Source of the DNA: Myxococcus stipitatus
GTDB taxonomy: Bacteria; Myxococcota; Myxococcia; Myxococcales; Myxococcaceae
Assembly (NCBI RefSeq): GCF_038561935.1
Contig: NZ_CP102770.1
Coordinates: forward strand, 2,356,001 to 2,420,000
Length of the DNA: 64,000 nt
Direction of reading: 5' to 3'
Both the position numbers and the translations under genes were made by a program. Of the stretch, positions 8,301 to 16,266 are shown in pieces. How positions within the stretch are numbered: position 1 is the first letter of the stretch; each line of letters opens with the position of its first letter. The notes beneath the pieces are model-generated. The model worked only from the letters and a program-made list of their open reading frames with translations. It did not search any database and had not been told where the DNA came from.

Positions 8301-10162
8301 ACCATCCTCGCCGCTACACCTTCCAGGGCGAGGACGTGTTTGGCGGACACATCGGGCTGGGCATCGCCAACGACACGCCGCTGGAGTCCTTCCGGGATGC
8401 CTCGGTGGTCATCGTGGGACATGGCGCCTTCGCGGTGGAGAACATGCGCACCGCGCTGGAGAACGGCGCCCGGCACGTGACGCTCCTGTGCCGCCAGCGG
8501 CACCTGGTGCTCTCCACGTTCTGCAACTGGCTGCTCAACTCGAGCCGCGGCGTGATGTCGGTGTCCGACGTGGTCGACGTGATGCGCCCCTTCTATGCGG
8601 CGTGTGGCGTCAACGTGGAGGACATCCACTCGGTGGCGCGCGATGCGCTGGGCGAGTGGACGCTGGACCAGGCCACGGTGCCCCCGGGCTCGGACATCTA
8701 CTTCCTGGCCCAGATGATGGGGAAGCTGAAGATTGTCGTCGGCGAAGCGGCCCACCTCACCGCCGACTCCGTGGTGACGCGGGATGGCCAGACACTCCAG
8801 GCCGACATCTTCCTCAAGTGCCTGGGGTTCCACACGGACGACTCGGTCCTGATGAACCTCTTCGGCGAGGGCAGCCGGGTGGAGGGGCTGTGGATCAACG
8901 GCGACCCCAACCTCATCACGTACAACGACGGGGCGCAGGTGCCACGCAAGGTCAAATCCTTGATGTGCGCCAGCTATGCGTTCTTCGTGCAGACCTTCGC
9001 GTCGGCCTACCTGCACTTCCGGGAGGACCGCGCGGCGCATGCGCGCTCCCTGGCCCGGCTCACCGCGCCCTCTTCGACGACGACGGACGCGGAGCGGGTC
9101 CTCCTGGAGCTGTGGGACTTCGTGGAGCCCGCCAAGCGCACCTTGTCCGAGCGGACCCAGGAGCTGCTCCCCTTCGAGCGCTTCCTGGTCGAGCGTGAGG
9201 CGGAGTGGGGTCGCTACTGCCGGCAGCTCGGCGGGACGGAGAAGGAGGGCCTCGCGCTGTGGGCGCTGCTGCGTCCGGCGCTCTCGCTCGTGCACCGCCG
9301 CAACCCGCGTGCGCCCGTCGAGATGCGCACCGAGCACCCGGTCCTGGGCACCGTGTCCGTGTTCGTGCCGCGCAGGCCCCGGGTGTTGTTCCTGCCGGGA
9401 CAGGGCACCAATGCGCGGCTGGCTCGGACGTTGTTGGAGCGCACGGGGTGGATCGACCGCTCGCACCTGGACTTCGTCGTGCCGGATGCGCCGTATGAAA
9501 TGCCGGCCTTCACCAACGAGCTCCAGCTGGAGCAGATTGGCCTGAGCCAGCTGGTGAGCGTCGGGCTCTACGACAAGACCGCGCGCTATCGCGAGTGGCG
9601 CGCCGGCTTCGAGGCGCTCTACCAGCAGCACCACTACGGCACGCCGTTCCAGGCGACGGCGGAGATTCGCGAGCAGTGGCGCGTGACGCTGGGCTACCTG
9701 CGAGACTTGGTGCGCAGCCATGGCCCGTTCGACGGCATCGCGGGCTTCTGCGAGGGCGCGGCGGTGGCGTCCGTGGCGCTGCACCTCCAGGCGCGCGGCG
9801 AGGACCACGGGCTGGGGTCGGTGCGCTTCTTCATCGCGATGTCGCCGTGGCGCTCGCCCATGCACCAGCAGGAGGGGATGTTCCGACCGGAGCAGCCGCT
9901 CACGCTGCCCATGCTTCAAATCGTGGGCGAGAACGACATGAGCGTGTTCCTGGAGGCGGCCCCGCATTTCCACGGGGACTACGCGGGGGCCATGGAGTTC
10001 CGGCACGCGGGGCAGCACGTGTATCCCCCGCTGACGCCAGGACTGGAGGTCAAGCTGCGGCAGTTGCTCGACTCGAGCAGCGAGCCGTGGGGCCGGGTGG
10101 GGGCGCGGCGCTCAGCGGGCGAAGAGCTCGCGCACCCGGGCCGGTTGAGTGCTGCCCTCTAG
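5348..10162 (+). CDS. Terminal polyketide synthase: AT-KR-ACP-flavin monooxygenase-FSH1-like hydrolase
   Basis: Starts at the ATG of an ATGA overlap with the upstream synthase, so the two are translationally coupled; 1604 aa. AT about 1-285 has FTGQGS, active-site GHSVGE (Ser97) and HAFH (191-194), the signature of malonyl-CoA selection. KR about 340-720 has SGGQGALG and Tyr644. ACP Ser791 lies in GLDSL. A flavin monooxygenase-like region about 845-1300 has the FAD motif GAGIGG (from 853), GGVW and a second nucleotide site VGHGAFAVEN; this suggests a hydroxylation or Baeyer-Villiger step late in assembly. The C-terminal 240 residues resemble FSH1-family serine hydrolases and probably release the product. 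The nucleophile elbow reads GFCEG (Cys1468), with Asp1530 and His1553 or His1557 as partners. The last 17 codons overlap the convergent MepB-like gene. This is the final enzyme of the line: no other release domain follows. Confidence 0.95.
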   Translation: MTVLWMFTGQGSLVPGAARGLYEANPVFKEALDRYAAVLESKVEVPLLKLLVSDEKDVAQWVTETQYQQPAIVALQLAQLAMWQARGMRPEAVLGHSVGEFAAAVAVGVMTPEVALELAALRGRLMSECPRGGMAAVRVPMEKVQPLLPAGLVVAAENERNTTVVAGPKDVLQQFVTEAFSGTHVMLPVSHAFHSPMMDPAAVAFRWKLDGMTLSEPRGARFISTLTGQVETARLRTADYWAEQILRPVRFLRAVETAWSEGVPKTVVELGPGTTLIKMAQRIAGETGPQWVASNQALRWGRGAGLFRHVPLGWARPGAKQGTAKSVPTEQATPSTCVYEVAWTPAAPVEKRSTARGPCLLLSRERPEGALPEGWSEASAWTEALAKQRWTTVVLWGRGVEEEVALGLQLLQGASAERVVFVTKKGSACDAGLWGLARTARLEQSGARVRCIEQSGCAVGKVLELAVSEEVEDELSVDGDGMMKVPRLRRSSEVGGSGPWEAKQGGTYVISGGQGALGQVAAKLLVERGATHILLLSRKGEAAAGELKAKVAGLACDVSRLESVREARAWVEREGWPVVAGVVHAAGVLSDGTLANQSGEKLRAAYAAKVEGARNLREVFAPRDFLVLFSSMAAAFGSAGQGSYAAANATLDALANTWAAAGEPVLSVQWGAWSDGGMAAKQEAYKRTEEAGFGSISNELGREVLEQLLSSGKRGTVFVSPLDWSRLQLESPLLSRLRPKQGASTSQSQTESTVTQVSTEDLLAMVRQAAAEVIGKPVPDDASLLDSGLDSLGSVSLRNRLASRLKVELSAAFVFEYPSITAMVRHLATLAPRAATRPVVTQPRPQLPVLVIGAGIGGLSFARQLEKAGTSVVVMDAAARVGGVWGSHANASSKLQIDSPAYDFDSTSMPSPGGHQWKTSFPSQQEILTGCQGAADGLLGPVYLESRVQGVSKVGDSEYEVTYQRVGRVHRMRVSGVAAMTGGLHHPRRYTFQGEDVFGGHIGLGIANDTPLESFRDASVVIVGHGAFAVENMRTALENGARHVTLLCRQRHLVLSTFCNWLLNSSRGVMSVSDVVDVMRPFYAACGVNVEDIHSVARDALGEWTLDQATVPPGSDIYFLAQMMGKLKIVVGEAAHLTADSVVTRDGQTLQADIFLKCLGFHTDDSVLMNLFGEGSRVEGLWINGDPNLITYNDGAQVPRKVKSLMCASYAFFVQTFASAYLHFREDRAAHARSLARLTAPSSTTTDAERVLLELWDFVEPAKRTLSERTQELLPFERFLVEREAEWGRYCRQLGGTEKEGLALWALLRPALSLVHRRNPRAPVEMRTEHPVLGTVSVFVPRRPRVLFLPGQGTNARLARTLLERTGWIDRSHLDFVVPDAPYEMPAFTNELQLEQIGLSQLVSVGLYDKTARYREWRAGFEALYQQHHYGTPFQATAEIREQWRVTLGYLRDLVRSHGPFDGIAGFCEGAAVASVALHLQARGEDHGLGSVRFFIAMSPWRSPMHQQEGMFRPEQPLTLPMLQIVGENDMSVFLEAAPHFHGDYAGAMEFRHAGQHVYPPLTPGLEVKLRQLLDSSSEPWGRVGARRSAGEELAHPGRLSAAL

Positions 10163-10651
10163 TGGGAGCGGGAGGAAGTAGGTGAGCTGCCATTTCTGCG
10201 TCCGGATGGCCTCCGCCACCACGGGCTTGGACCAGGGGGGATAGACGCGGATGGCGCGCTTGCCGCCCTGGTGGGCTCGGGACATGACGCCCTTGTCCAC
10301 CAGGGTCTGCTGCGGGAATACGAACTGACCCCGGTGGTCCGCGTCCGCCACGCTCACGACGACCAGGTCCACGCCATCACCGCTGTCGAGCGGCGCAATC
10401 TCCGCGTCGGGGGTGGGGCGCTTCCAGAGCGTCACGAACTGACCGACCTTGGTCGGGGTCGTCTTGGCCACGCGGAAGACCACGGTGCGGCCGTCGAGCG
10501 CGAGGCGGCAGGCCCCGTACTCGGCGCTCTCCACTTCGCGGGACGCCGGCGTCGTGACGGCGAGTCCCGCGGGCGTATAGGCATCCCGGATGGCGGCGAG
10601 CAGGTCGTGCGGGAGTGGCCCCGAAGCGGGGTCCACCAGATGCGTACTCAT
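10112..10651 (-). CDS. MepB-like family protein
   Basis: A 179-residue cytoplasmic protein resembling the MepB family, whose biochemical role is not established. Recognisable stretches are the central VGQFVTLWKR, the QFVFPQQTL segment and KRAIRVYPPW near the C-terminus, in the order expected for the family. The start chosen is ATG at 10651 (MSTHLVD), with a GAGGTG stretch about 10 bases upstream. A longer in-frame start at 10759 is possible, but its extra residues are Arg/Ser-rich and look like untranslated leader. The gene is convergent with the polyketide synthase and overlaps its end by 51 bases, so transcription of the two may interfere. It is probably not part of the biosynthetic cluster. 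Confidence 0.8.
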   Translation of the reverse strand: MSTHLVDPASGPLPHDLLAAIRDAYTPAGLAVTTPASREVESAEYGACRLALDGRTVVFRVAKTTPTKVGQFVTLWKRPTPDAEIAPLDSGDGVDLVVVSVADADHRGQFVFPQQTLVDKGVMSRAHQGGKRAIRVYPPWSKPVVAEAIRTQKWQLTYFLPLPLEGSTQPARVRELFAR

Positions 10652-11040
10652 GCGGGAGGCACCTCTGACGGCGGAAGGAGTCCGCGCGCAGTTAAGAGGA
10701 GACGGGGACTGGAGTGTCAACCCGTTTCGGGCGCGAGCTTCTTCGAATCCCCGCTTCAAGGCGGATGGTGAAGTCGAAGTCCTCGGCGGGCAGGTGGGCC
10801 GGGAGCCGCATCACGGGATGAAGCCGCGGCGCGTCGCCGTGTGCATGCATTGGTTTGGGCAGACCGCTGATGCCGCTGATGTCAGCCAGCCATCGGCCCG
10901 GTGATACATCCAGGTCATGGAGGGCCCTGTTGGCGACGGCCTTCCTGGGCCGCACGTCTGGTTCGGAATATTCAGGGAACTGGTGCTTTCATAGGCCCGC
11001 AGCCTGAAACGATGTGACAACTCCGGGACGGGTTCAACCC
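10652..11040. other. Intergenic region between MepB-like gene and S33 peptidase gene
   Basis: 389 bases between divergent genes, so both promoters should lie here. There is a palindromic gaatattc at about 10965 but no convincing -35/-10 pair. A minus-strand reading over 10692-10900 has protein-like composition without a recognised family. It could be a decayed gene, but I cannot support that. Confidence 0.3.
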
Positions 11041-12561
11041 ATGCGCACGTTCTTGCTCTCTCTGTTGTTGGCCCTGCCGTCAGGGGCCCTGGCTGAACAG
11101 CCGCACAAGTCGGGGGAGGTGGTCATCGAGCGAGGCTCCGTCGAGCTCGAGCCGGGCACTCGGGTGAACTACGAGGTCGGGACGCTCTACGTCCCCGAGA
11201 GTCGTCGGAATCCGAAGAGCCGCCTCATCGGCGTGGGGTTCGCGCGGCTCAAGGCGCCTCGGCCCACGGGGGCGCCGCCGGTGTTCTGGCTGCCAGGGGG
11301 ACCGGGGCTGAGTGTGTTGGGCTCGCTCCTCGACGACGATGCGGCGGGGAAGGGGCGGCTGCGCTCCTGGCTCAACTTCGGGGCGGTGGGGGACCTGGTG
11401 GTCGTGGAGCAGCGTGGGTACACGCGGCGGGGCGAGATGTTGGAGGCCTCGACAGTGGCGTCGCCCTTGGACCGGCCGCTCACGGTGAAGGAGGATGCCG
11501 AGGCCATGCGTGCGTTGGCTCGGCGGGCCGTGGCGGAGAATCCGGACAAGGATTTGTCGGGCTATGACATCTCGGAGCTGGCCGCGGATGTGGACGCGGT
11601 GCGGCGTGCGCTGGGCTATTCGAAGATCAGCCTGTTTGGTGGGAGCTTCGGGTCGCAGTGGAGCCTGGCCTTGATGCGATTGCATCCGGAGACGGTGGTG
11701 CGCGCGGTGCTGTCCGGGGTGGAGCCGCTGAACAATGGCTATGACATGCCATCCCATGTCTTCGGGGCGCTCCAGCGCATCGCCTACGACGCGGACCGGG
11801 ACGCGGGCCTTGCGCCCTATCGTCCCGAGGGCGGCTTGATGGAGGCCGTGCGCGTGTTGCACCGCCGCTTCGCTGCGGGGCCGGTGCGTGTGCAGGTTCG
11901 GGACAGCGCGGGACGGAGTCAGACGGTGGTCCTGGGGGCGGAGGACCTTCAGCTCGCGATGAACAGCCACACGCAGGAGGGCGAGCAGTGGCCGGCCTTC
12001 ATCCTGTCGCTCTATCACGGGCACTACGAGGACTGGGCGCGCGACGTCATGGCCGAGCGGGCGGCGGGCAAGTCGAAGCTCATCGGTCCGCTGATTGACA
12101 GCAGCCTGGGTGTCACGGCGGAGCGTGAGCACCAGCTGCGGACGGATGCCGCGGTGGCGATGCTGGGGACGTGGAACTTCGAGGCGAACATCGCGTCCGC
12201 GTCCGACTGGCCGACGCGAGACATGGGGGATGCGCTGCGAAAGCCCGTGTCGAGCGCGATTCCCGTCCTGTTCGTGCATGGGGATTGGGACACGTCGACG
12301 CCCATCGACAACACGCTGGGGTTGTTGCCGTACTTCCCGAACGGGCACGTCATCCAGGTCCACCGAGGTGGCCACGACGGCCCGTTCTATCTGCTCCGGA
12401 ACGAGCCGGCCGTGAAGAGCGCGGTCTACGAGTTCCTCAAGACGGGCAAGACGGCGGGGCTGCCGAACGAGGTGACCTTGCCGGTGCCGTCCTTCCCCCT
12501 GCCGTCCTTCGCGCCTCCGGGGGCCGCGACGAAGGCGAGCGCGGGCACGCCCACGCCGTGA
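11041..12561 (+). CDS. Secreted alpha/beta-hydrolase, proline iminopeptidase (S33)-like
   Basis: Predicted exported peptidase or esterase of 506 residues. A classical signal peptide occupies about residues 1-18 (MRTFLLSLLLALPSGALA), which is why ATG 11041 is preferred over the in-frame start at 11014. The oxyanion motif PGGPGLS is present, the nucleophile elbow is GGSFGSQ with Ser202, and the other triad members are visible as Asp in HGDWDTSTP and His in HRGGHDGPF. This combination with a long cap is typical of S33 aminopeptidases (proline iminopeptidase / tripeptidyl aminopeptidase type). The C-terminus is a Pro/Ala-rich tail. The gene is monocistronic, with nothing nearby to specify the substrate. 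The family is secure; the substrate is not. Confidence 0.9.
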   Translation: MRTFLLSLLLALPSGALAEQPHKSGEVVIERGSVELEPGTRVNYEVGTLYVPESRRNPKSRLIGVGFARLKAPRPTGAPPVFWLPGGPGLSVLGSLLDDDAAGKGRLRSWLNFGAVGDLVVVEQRGYTRRGEMLEASTVASPLDRPLTVKEDAEAMRALARRAVAENPDKDLSGYDISELAADVDAVRRALGYSKISLFGGSFGSQWSLALMRLHPETVVRAVLSGVEPLNNGYDMPSHVFGALQRIAYDADRDAGLAPYRPEGGLMEAVRVLHRRFAAGPVRVQVRDSAGRSQTVVLGAEDLQLAMNSHTQEGEQWPAFILSLYHGHYEDWARDVMAERAAGKSKLIGPLIDSSLGVTAEREHQLRTDAAVAMLGTWNFEANIASASDWPTRDMGDALRKPVSSAIPVLFVHGDWDTSTPIDNTLGLLPYFPNGHVIQVHRGGHDGPFYLLRNEPAVKSAVYEFLKTGKTAGLPNEVTLPVPSFPLPSFAPPGAATKASAGTPTP

Positions 12562-12634
12562 GTCGGGTTGGCTGGTTCCTGGGGGGAACGGAATTCATGT
12601 CGTCGATGTCGGGTGGTGGTGCGTCCCGGAGTCG

Positions 12635-12654
12635 CTCGCTTCCGGAGGAGCGAG
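12635..12654 (+). terminator. Weak hairpin after the S33 peptidase gene
   Basis: Arms ctcgct (12635-12640) and agcgag (12649-12654) with an 8-base loop, 74 bases beyond the stop codon. There is no T-tract. This is only a candidate terminator. Confidence 0.3.
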
Positions 12655-12739
12655 TGGCCTCGGGCCGCGGTGCGGGGTCCCACAGGGCCTGCTTCGTGGA
12701 GCACAGCGAGGGGGCTCGCCCGGACTGACGGGAGCTGAC

Positions 12740-13033
12740 ATGAACGATGTGATGGCGGAGCTGCTGGAGTACCTGACCTCCGAAGTGGAGCCGGGCTGGC
12801 AGTGGCAGGAGGAAGCCCAGGAGGACCGCTCGGAGGGAGCGCTGCGCGAATGGATTCTCGCCCCGGAAGGGGCGAACGACGCGCTGCGGGTCTCCCTGCT
12901 GCCCTCCGGATGGCGAATCGCGGCCCTCATGGAGCACGGCGATGCGGCGATGCTCGGAGCGGGCCTCGATGAGGAAGAAGCCCTCGAAGTCGCGCAGATG
13001 GCCGTGACGATGCGGCTGGCGCTGTGCGGGTGA
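12740..13033 (+). CDS. Small hypothetical protein, 97 aa
   Basis: Not recognised. Soluble, acidic and Glu/Leu/Trp-rich, with no signal peptide, no membrane segment and no cysteine pair. The start MNDVMAEL is supported by gggagc 4 bases upstream of the ATG. Its central part (EWILAPEGANDALRVSLLP) alternates like beta-strands, and the C-terminal third (LDEEEALEVAQMAVTMRLAL) is a probable helix, so a small alpha/beta domain is likely. It sits alone between the S33 peptidase and the first toxin locus and shows no sign of cotranscription with either. Confidence 0.65.
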   Translation: MNDVMAELLEYLTSEVEPGWQWQEEAQEDRSEGALREWILAPEGANDALRVSLLPSGWRIAALMEHGDAAMLGAGLDEEEALEVAQMAVTMRLALCG

Positions 13034-13173
13034 TGTGGCGGTAGGGCCTGGACATGGGTCGGGGGTTCGCGACGCCCCCAATGTCATACATCTGCTCGGG
13101 GAATTCCTCCCTGTCGGACCCATTGGGGACTCTCTGGAGATGTGCCCCCGCAGGGCATGCACAGGAGGAGTCG

Positions 13174-14326
13174 ATGTTCATGCATCCGAGCGGACTCAGC
13201 TTCGTGTGGGCTATCGCGCTCCTTGCTTCAGGGTGCGCTTCATTGCCCGTGGAACCACCTCCAGGAAGAACCCTCTCCTTTCGGCGCGGCCTCCTGGTGG
13301 ATGCCGTCCACAAGAGGGGCTCGACTGATTCCGGCGACGCGGGCGGCGCGTTCGTCTGTGGTGGCGGGAAGAGACCTGCTCTCCAGCAGCCCTACGAGTG
13401 ATGGGGCACGATTCCAGGACCTCTGGAGGAAGCGGAGCGAACTTCCTCCTCCGTATCAGGCCGCGCTCGACGAAGTTCAGACGGCGCTATCCGTGCGGCA
13501 CTATTCGCCGGGAAGTATCTCGACAGGAGCATTCGACCAACTGACGTTTGGTGTGCCGCTGGGCTTCTACGCCTTGCTGGCTGGGGCGGGGCAGGGGGCG
13601 CACTCACTGCTCGAGGGCAGGTACGAACAAGCCACCCGGGAGCTGGCACCGGCCGCGCTGGTCGTGGCGCTGTATGCCGGAGGGAAGGGCGCTCGATCGC
13701 TGGCGGAAACGCGCGGAGGGCCTCGGCGTTTCCATGTGCCAATGCAGGACCTGGAGGGATTGAAGGCGCTGATAGGGCGAATGGAAGAGCAGCTCGGCGG
13801 TAACGCCGCGCGTGACCTGTTGCGCTATCTGCGGGCGAGTCGAGAAGGGGCGTTGTTGGTTGCCGAGTGGGGCGAGGCGGGGACTCTGGCGCTGTACGAG
13901 GCCCGAGGAAGCCCCGCGAAGGCCCAGGCACTGCTTGCCGAGGCGAGTCGCGAGTCAGCTCGCCGTGTGGCAGGGGGCACGAGACAGGGTGGAGGAGAGA
14001 GCACCCCGAGAGGAACGCTTTCGGGAGATATCCCCATCAGGAACGTGCATCTGGCGGGGAAGCAGCACCCCGTGACGGGTGTGCCCTTCGACATGGATGG
14101 CTATCCGGACTTCAGGGCCGCCGGAGTCGTCAAGGCCGAGGTGCGGATTGCGTATACTGGCTCGCGTGCCGGGGACTTCGCCGCCGCGAACCGGGCCGCT
14201 GGGCTTCAAGGGACACCGAAGGGAATGACGTGGCATCACCATCAGGACCGAATGACCATGCAGCTCGTCCCCACTGAAGTTCATGCCCGAACGGGCCACA
14301 CCGGCGGATTCGCGGGAGGCCCGTGA
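13174..14326 (+). pseudogene. Lipoprotein toxin gene with WHH-type nuclease tip, disrupted by internal deletion and frameshift
   Basis: The start is a textbook one: AGGAGGAG then ATG 13174. The first frame encodes a lipoprotein signal with lipobox LASGC and runs to FVCGGG, then stops at 13401. From about 13361 the homology continues in another frame ([34 protein letters not shown]) to the stop at 14326. Compared with the intact paralogue at 31689, about 160 residues (between its Cys96 and Gly256) are missing at the junction, and the two halves are out of frame. The C-terminal tip has HPVTGVPFD, WHHHQDRMTMQLVP and HTGG, the pattern of WHH-family HNH/endonuclease VII-like toxin domains. As read, no full-length toxin can be made. 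A sequencing error alone would not restore the missing segment. Its immunity gene follows directly. Confidence 0.75.
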
Positions 14327-14802
14327 TGAGACACCTCGTGCAGACGATTGAAGCAGGGCCTTCACTGAGTGAAGACGAAGTCCGGCGCTTCGAGACCGGG
14401 CACGGTCTCGTGCTTCCCGGCGCCTTCCGTGAGTTCCTGCTGGCGATGAACGGGGGACGCCCGGTGCGCGATGTGTTCCGGCTCGAAGGGCTTCCGGGAA
14501 ACCCCTTCGGCCGGATCCACCTCTTCTTCGGACTCAATGACCCCATCGAGTCCTGCAATCTCGATTGGAATCTCCAGGTCTTCGGAGAGCGCATCCCCGC
14601 AGGACTCCTCCCGATTGCGACCACGGAGGGCGCGGACAAGGTCTGCCTGGCGATGGCCGGCGATGACTCGGGGAGCGTCTTCTACTGGGATGCCCACGCT
14701 CAGGCTGGCGCGAAGAGGACCTACCTCCTGTCACGCGACTTCGGAGCCTTCGTGTCATCCCTTCACGCCGACGAGCTCTCTCCTCGGCTTCCCAGAGCGT
14801 GA
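14326..14802 (+). CDS. SUKH/SMI1-KNR4-type immunity protein
   Basis: Predicted cytoplasmic immunity protein that would bind and block the WHH nuclease encoded just upstream. Features of the SMI1/KNR4 (SUKH) fold are an N-terminal helix with LSEDEVRRFE, then LPGAFREFLLAMNGG, and the hallmark VCLAMAGDDSGSVFYWD near residue 105. ATG 14326 is chosen (158 aa) because gggagg lies 6 bases upstream; a GTG one codon earlier is the alternative. The ATG overlaps the toxin stop by one base (TGATG), so the genes were translationally coupled. It is intact although the toxin gene is broken, so the cell may keep protection without the weapon. Confidence 0.85.
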   Translation: MRHLVQTIEAGPSLSEDEVRRFETGHGLVLPGAFREFLLAMNGGRPVRDVFRLEGLPGNPFGRIHLFFGLNDPIESCNLDWNLQVFGERIPAGLLPIATTEGADKVCLAMAGDDSGSVFYWDAHAQAGAKRTYLLSRDFGAFVSSLHADELSPRLPRA

Positions 14803-14821
14803 GCCGTTCGCCGGCTCACGC
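14797..14821. terminator. Bidirectional hairpin terminator between convergent genes
   Basis: Perfect 10-base arms gcgtgagccg (14797-14806) and cggctcacgc (14812-14821) around the 5-base loop ttcgc. The stem contains the stop codons of both the immunity gene (+) and the small membrane protein gene (-). There is no clear T-tract on either strand. Confidence 0.6.
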
Positions 14822-15028
14822 CGCTCGACGACCGGCGCGCCACTTCGCCACATAGGGCACCGCGAACAGGTACAGGCCGGAGAACAGGAGCAGGAAGAGC
14901 GGGGGCAGCGGCGAGTAGACGATCCACGGCGGGGGCGGCTGCTGGCTCATGACCGCGAAGTTCGCGAGCACGGTGACGGTGAAGACGATGGAGACCCAGC
15001 GGTGGAACTGTCGAATCCAGTTGTTCAT
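14816..15028 (-). CDS. Small two-span membrane protein, 70 aa
   Basis: Not assigned to a named family. The first half, MNNWIRQFHRW followed by a hydrophobic stretch to about residue 28, and a second hydrophobic segment (about 38-58, PPLFLLLFSGLYLFAVPYVA) give two likely inner-membrane helices joined by a Pro-rich loop, with a basic C-terminus KWRAGRRAA in the cytoplasm. The N-terminal IRQFHRWVS pattern resembles the start of PepSY-type membrane proteins, but the match is short. The start is supported by GAGG about 9 bases upstream. It is convergent with the immunity gene and otherwise alone. Confidence 0.7.
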   Translation of the reverse strand: MNNWIRQFHRWVSIVFTVTVLANFAVMSQQPPPPWIVYSPLPPLFLLLFSGLYLFAVPYVAKWRAGRRAA

Positions 15029-15364
15029 GATGAAATCCTCGTAAAGGCAGACACAGTGTGAATCAGGAAGGGGCGCTCCCCTCCGCGACGCAGATGCCGG
15101 TAGACACCCTGCGGTCTCGGGTGGCGCGCGAGAACCTCAGCGGCGATGTCGGCACTGTGTCGTTTCCCGCCCAGGCGTGCTTCTCGATTCCTGCTCGATT
15201 GCCGCCCGGCCCTTCTTCCTGGATGTAGGTGCCCTGCACACGACCCCGTGCGGCGGCCCCTCACTCGCGGCTGCACCCTCGCTCCCGCGTGTTAATCAAG
15301 GGGCTTCCTGACTCACCGTTCCCATCACCGGGCCCGAAGTCCGTGCCCGACCTGGAGTCCCCCC
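15029..15364. other. Intergenic region, divergent promoters expected
   Basis: 336 bases between the small membrane protein gene (-) and the dienelactone hydrolase gene (+). No protein-like reading, strong repeat or clear promoter box was seen; gttaatcaagg near 15290 is the most AT-rich spot. Confidence 0.4.
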
Positions 15365-16105
15365 ATGCAGGATGTCGACATCAAGACCGCGGATGGCGTG
15401 ATGGACGCGAAGCTGGCCCGCCCCGAGGGCCCCGGCGCCTGGCCCGCGGTCATTATGCTTCCAGACGGCTTTGGCGTCCGCCCCGCCTTCGAGTCCATGG
15501 CCCGGAAGCTGTCGTCCCAGGGCTTCGTCGTGCTGCTGCCCAACGTCTTCTACCGCGACGGACACGCGTCGAAGCTGCGACTCGCCGATGGCTCCTTCGC
15601 GGACGAGGCCTTCCGCAACCGCCTCTACGCCCTCATCGGCGGACTCACGCCGGCACGCCAGAAGGTGGACGCGGCCGCGGAGCTGGACTTCCTGGCCGGG
15701 CTGCCCTTCGTGAAGGGCCCGAAGGCGGGCGTGGCGGGCTACTGCTTCAGCGGCGGCCTGGCCGTGCGCATTGCGGCGGACTTCCCGGACCGCATCGCCG
15801 CGGCGGCGTCCTCGCACGGCGGCCGGCTGGCCACGGATTCCCCGGACAGCCCCCACCTCCTCCTCGGCGACGTGAAGGCGGAGCTGTACTTCGGCCACGC
15901 GGACCAGGACGGCAGCATGCCCCTGGCCGACATCCAGAAGCTGGAGGCGGCACTGAAGGCCTCGGGCCTGAAGTTCCGCTCGGAGCTCTACCCCGGCGCC
16001 CTGCATGGCTACTCGGTGGAAGGCCGCCCCGCCTTCAACACGCAGGTGGCCCAGACCCACTGGGAGCGGCTGTTCGACCTGTTCGGCCGCGCACTGTCCC
16101 GGTGA
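15365..16105 (+). CDS. Dienelactone hydrolase family protein
   Basis: A 246-residue soluble alpha/beta-hydrolase with a cysteine nucleophile. The elbow GYCFSGG (Cys127), Asp in GHADQDGSMP and His in ALHGYSV form the Cys-Asp-His triad of dienelactone hydrolases. The early Glu/Asp-containing segment MLPDGFGV and the SHGG motif also fit. The family opens lactone rings, as in chlorocatechol breakdown, but myxobacterial members usually have unknown substrates. No signal peptide, so it is cytoplasmic. The start ATG 15365 has tggag about 8 bases upstream. No catabolic neighbours are present. Confidence 0.92.
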   Translation: MQDVDIKTADGVMDAKLARPEGPGAWPAVIMLPDGFGVRPAFESMARKLSSQGFVVLLPNVFYRDGHASKLRLADGSFADEAFRNRLYALIGGLTPARQKVDAAAELDFLAGLPFVKGPKAGVAGYCFSGGLAVRIAADFPDRIAAAASSHGGRLATDSPDSPHLLLGDVKAELYFGHADQDGSMPLADIQKLEAALKASGLKFRSELYPGALHGYSVEGRPAFNTQVAQTHWERLFDLFGRALSR

Positions 16106-16266
16106 AGCGGGCCCCCACGGGTTGCCCACACAACTGTCGGTGAAGCCGTGGGGCTGAAAGGCCCTGGAAGGAGACGAGGACTACAACCGGGCCCCCGAGC
16201 ACGGTATGTCGCCCACGGCCGGTGAAGACTCCGGTCCAGCCACAGGCACAGCAGTCAGGAGCCCGA

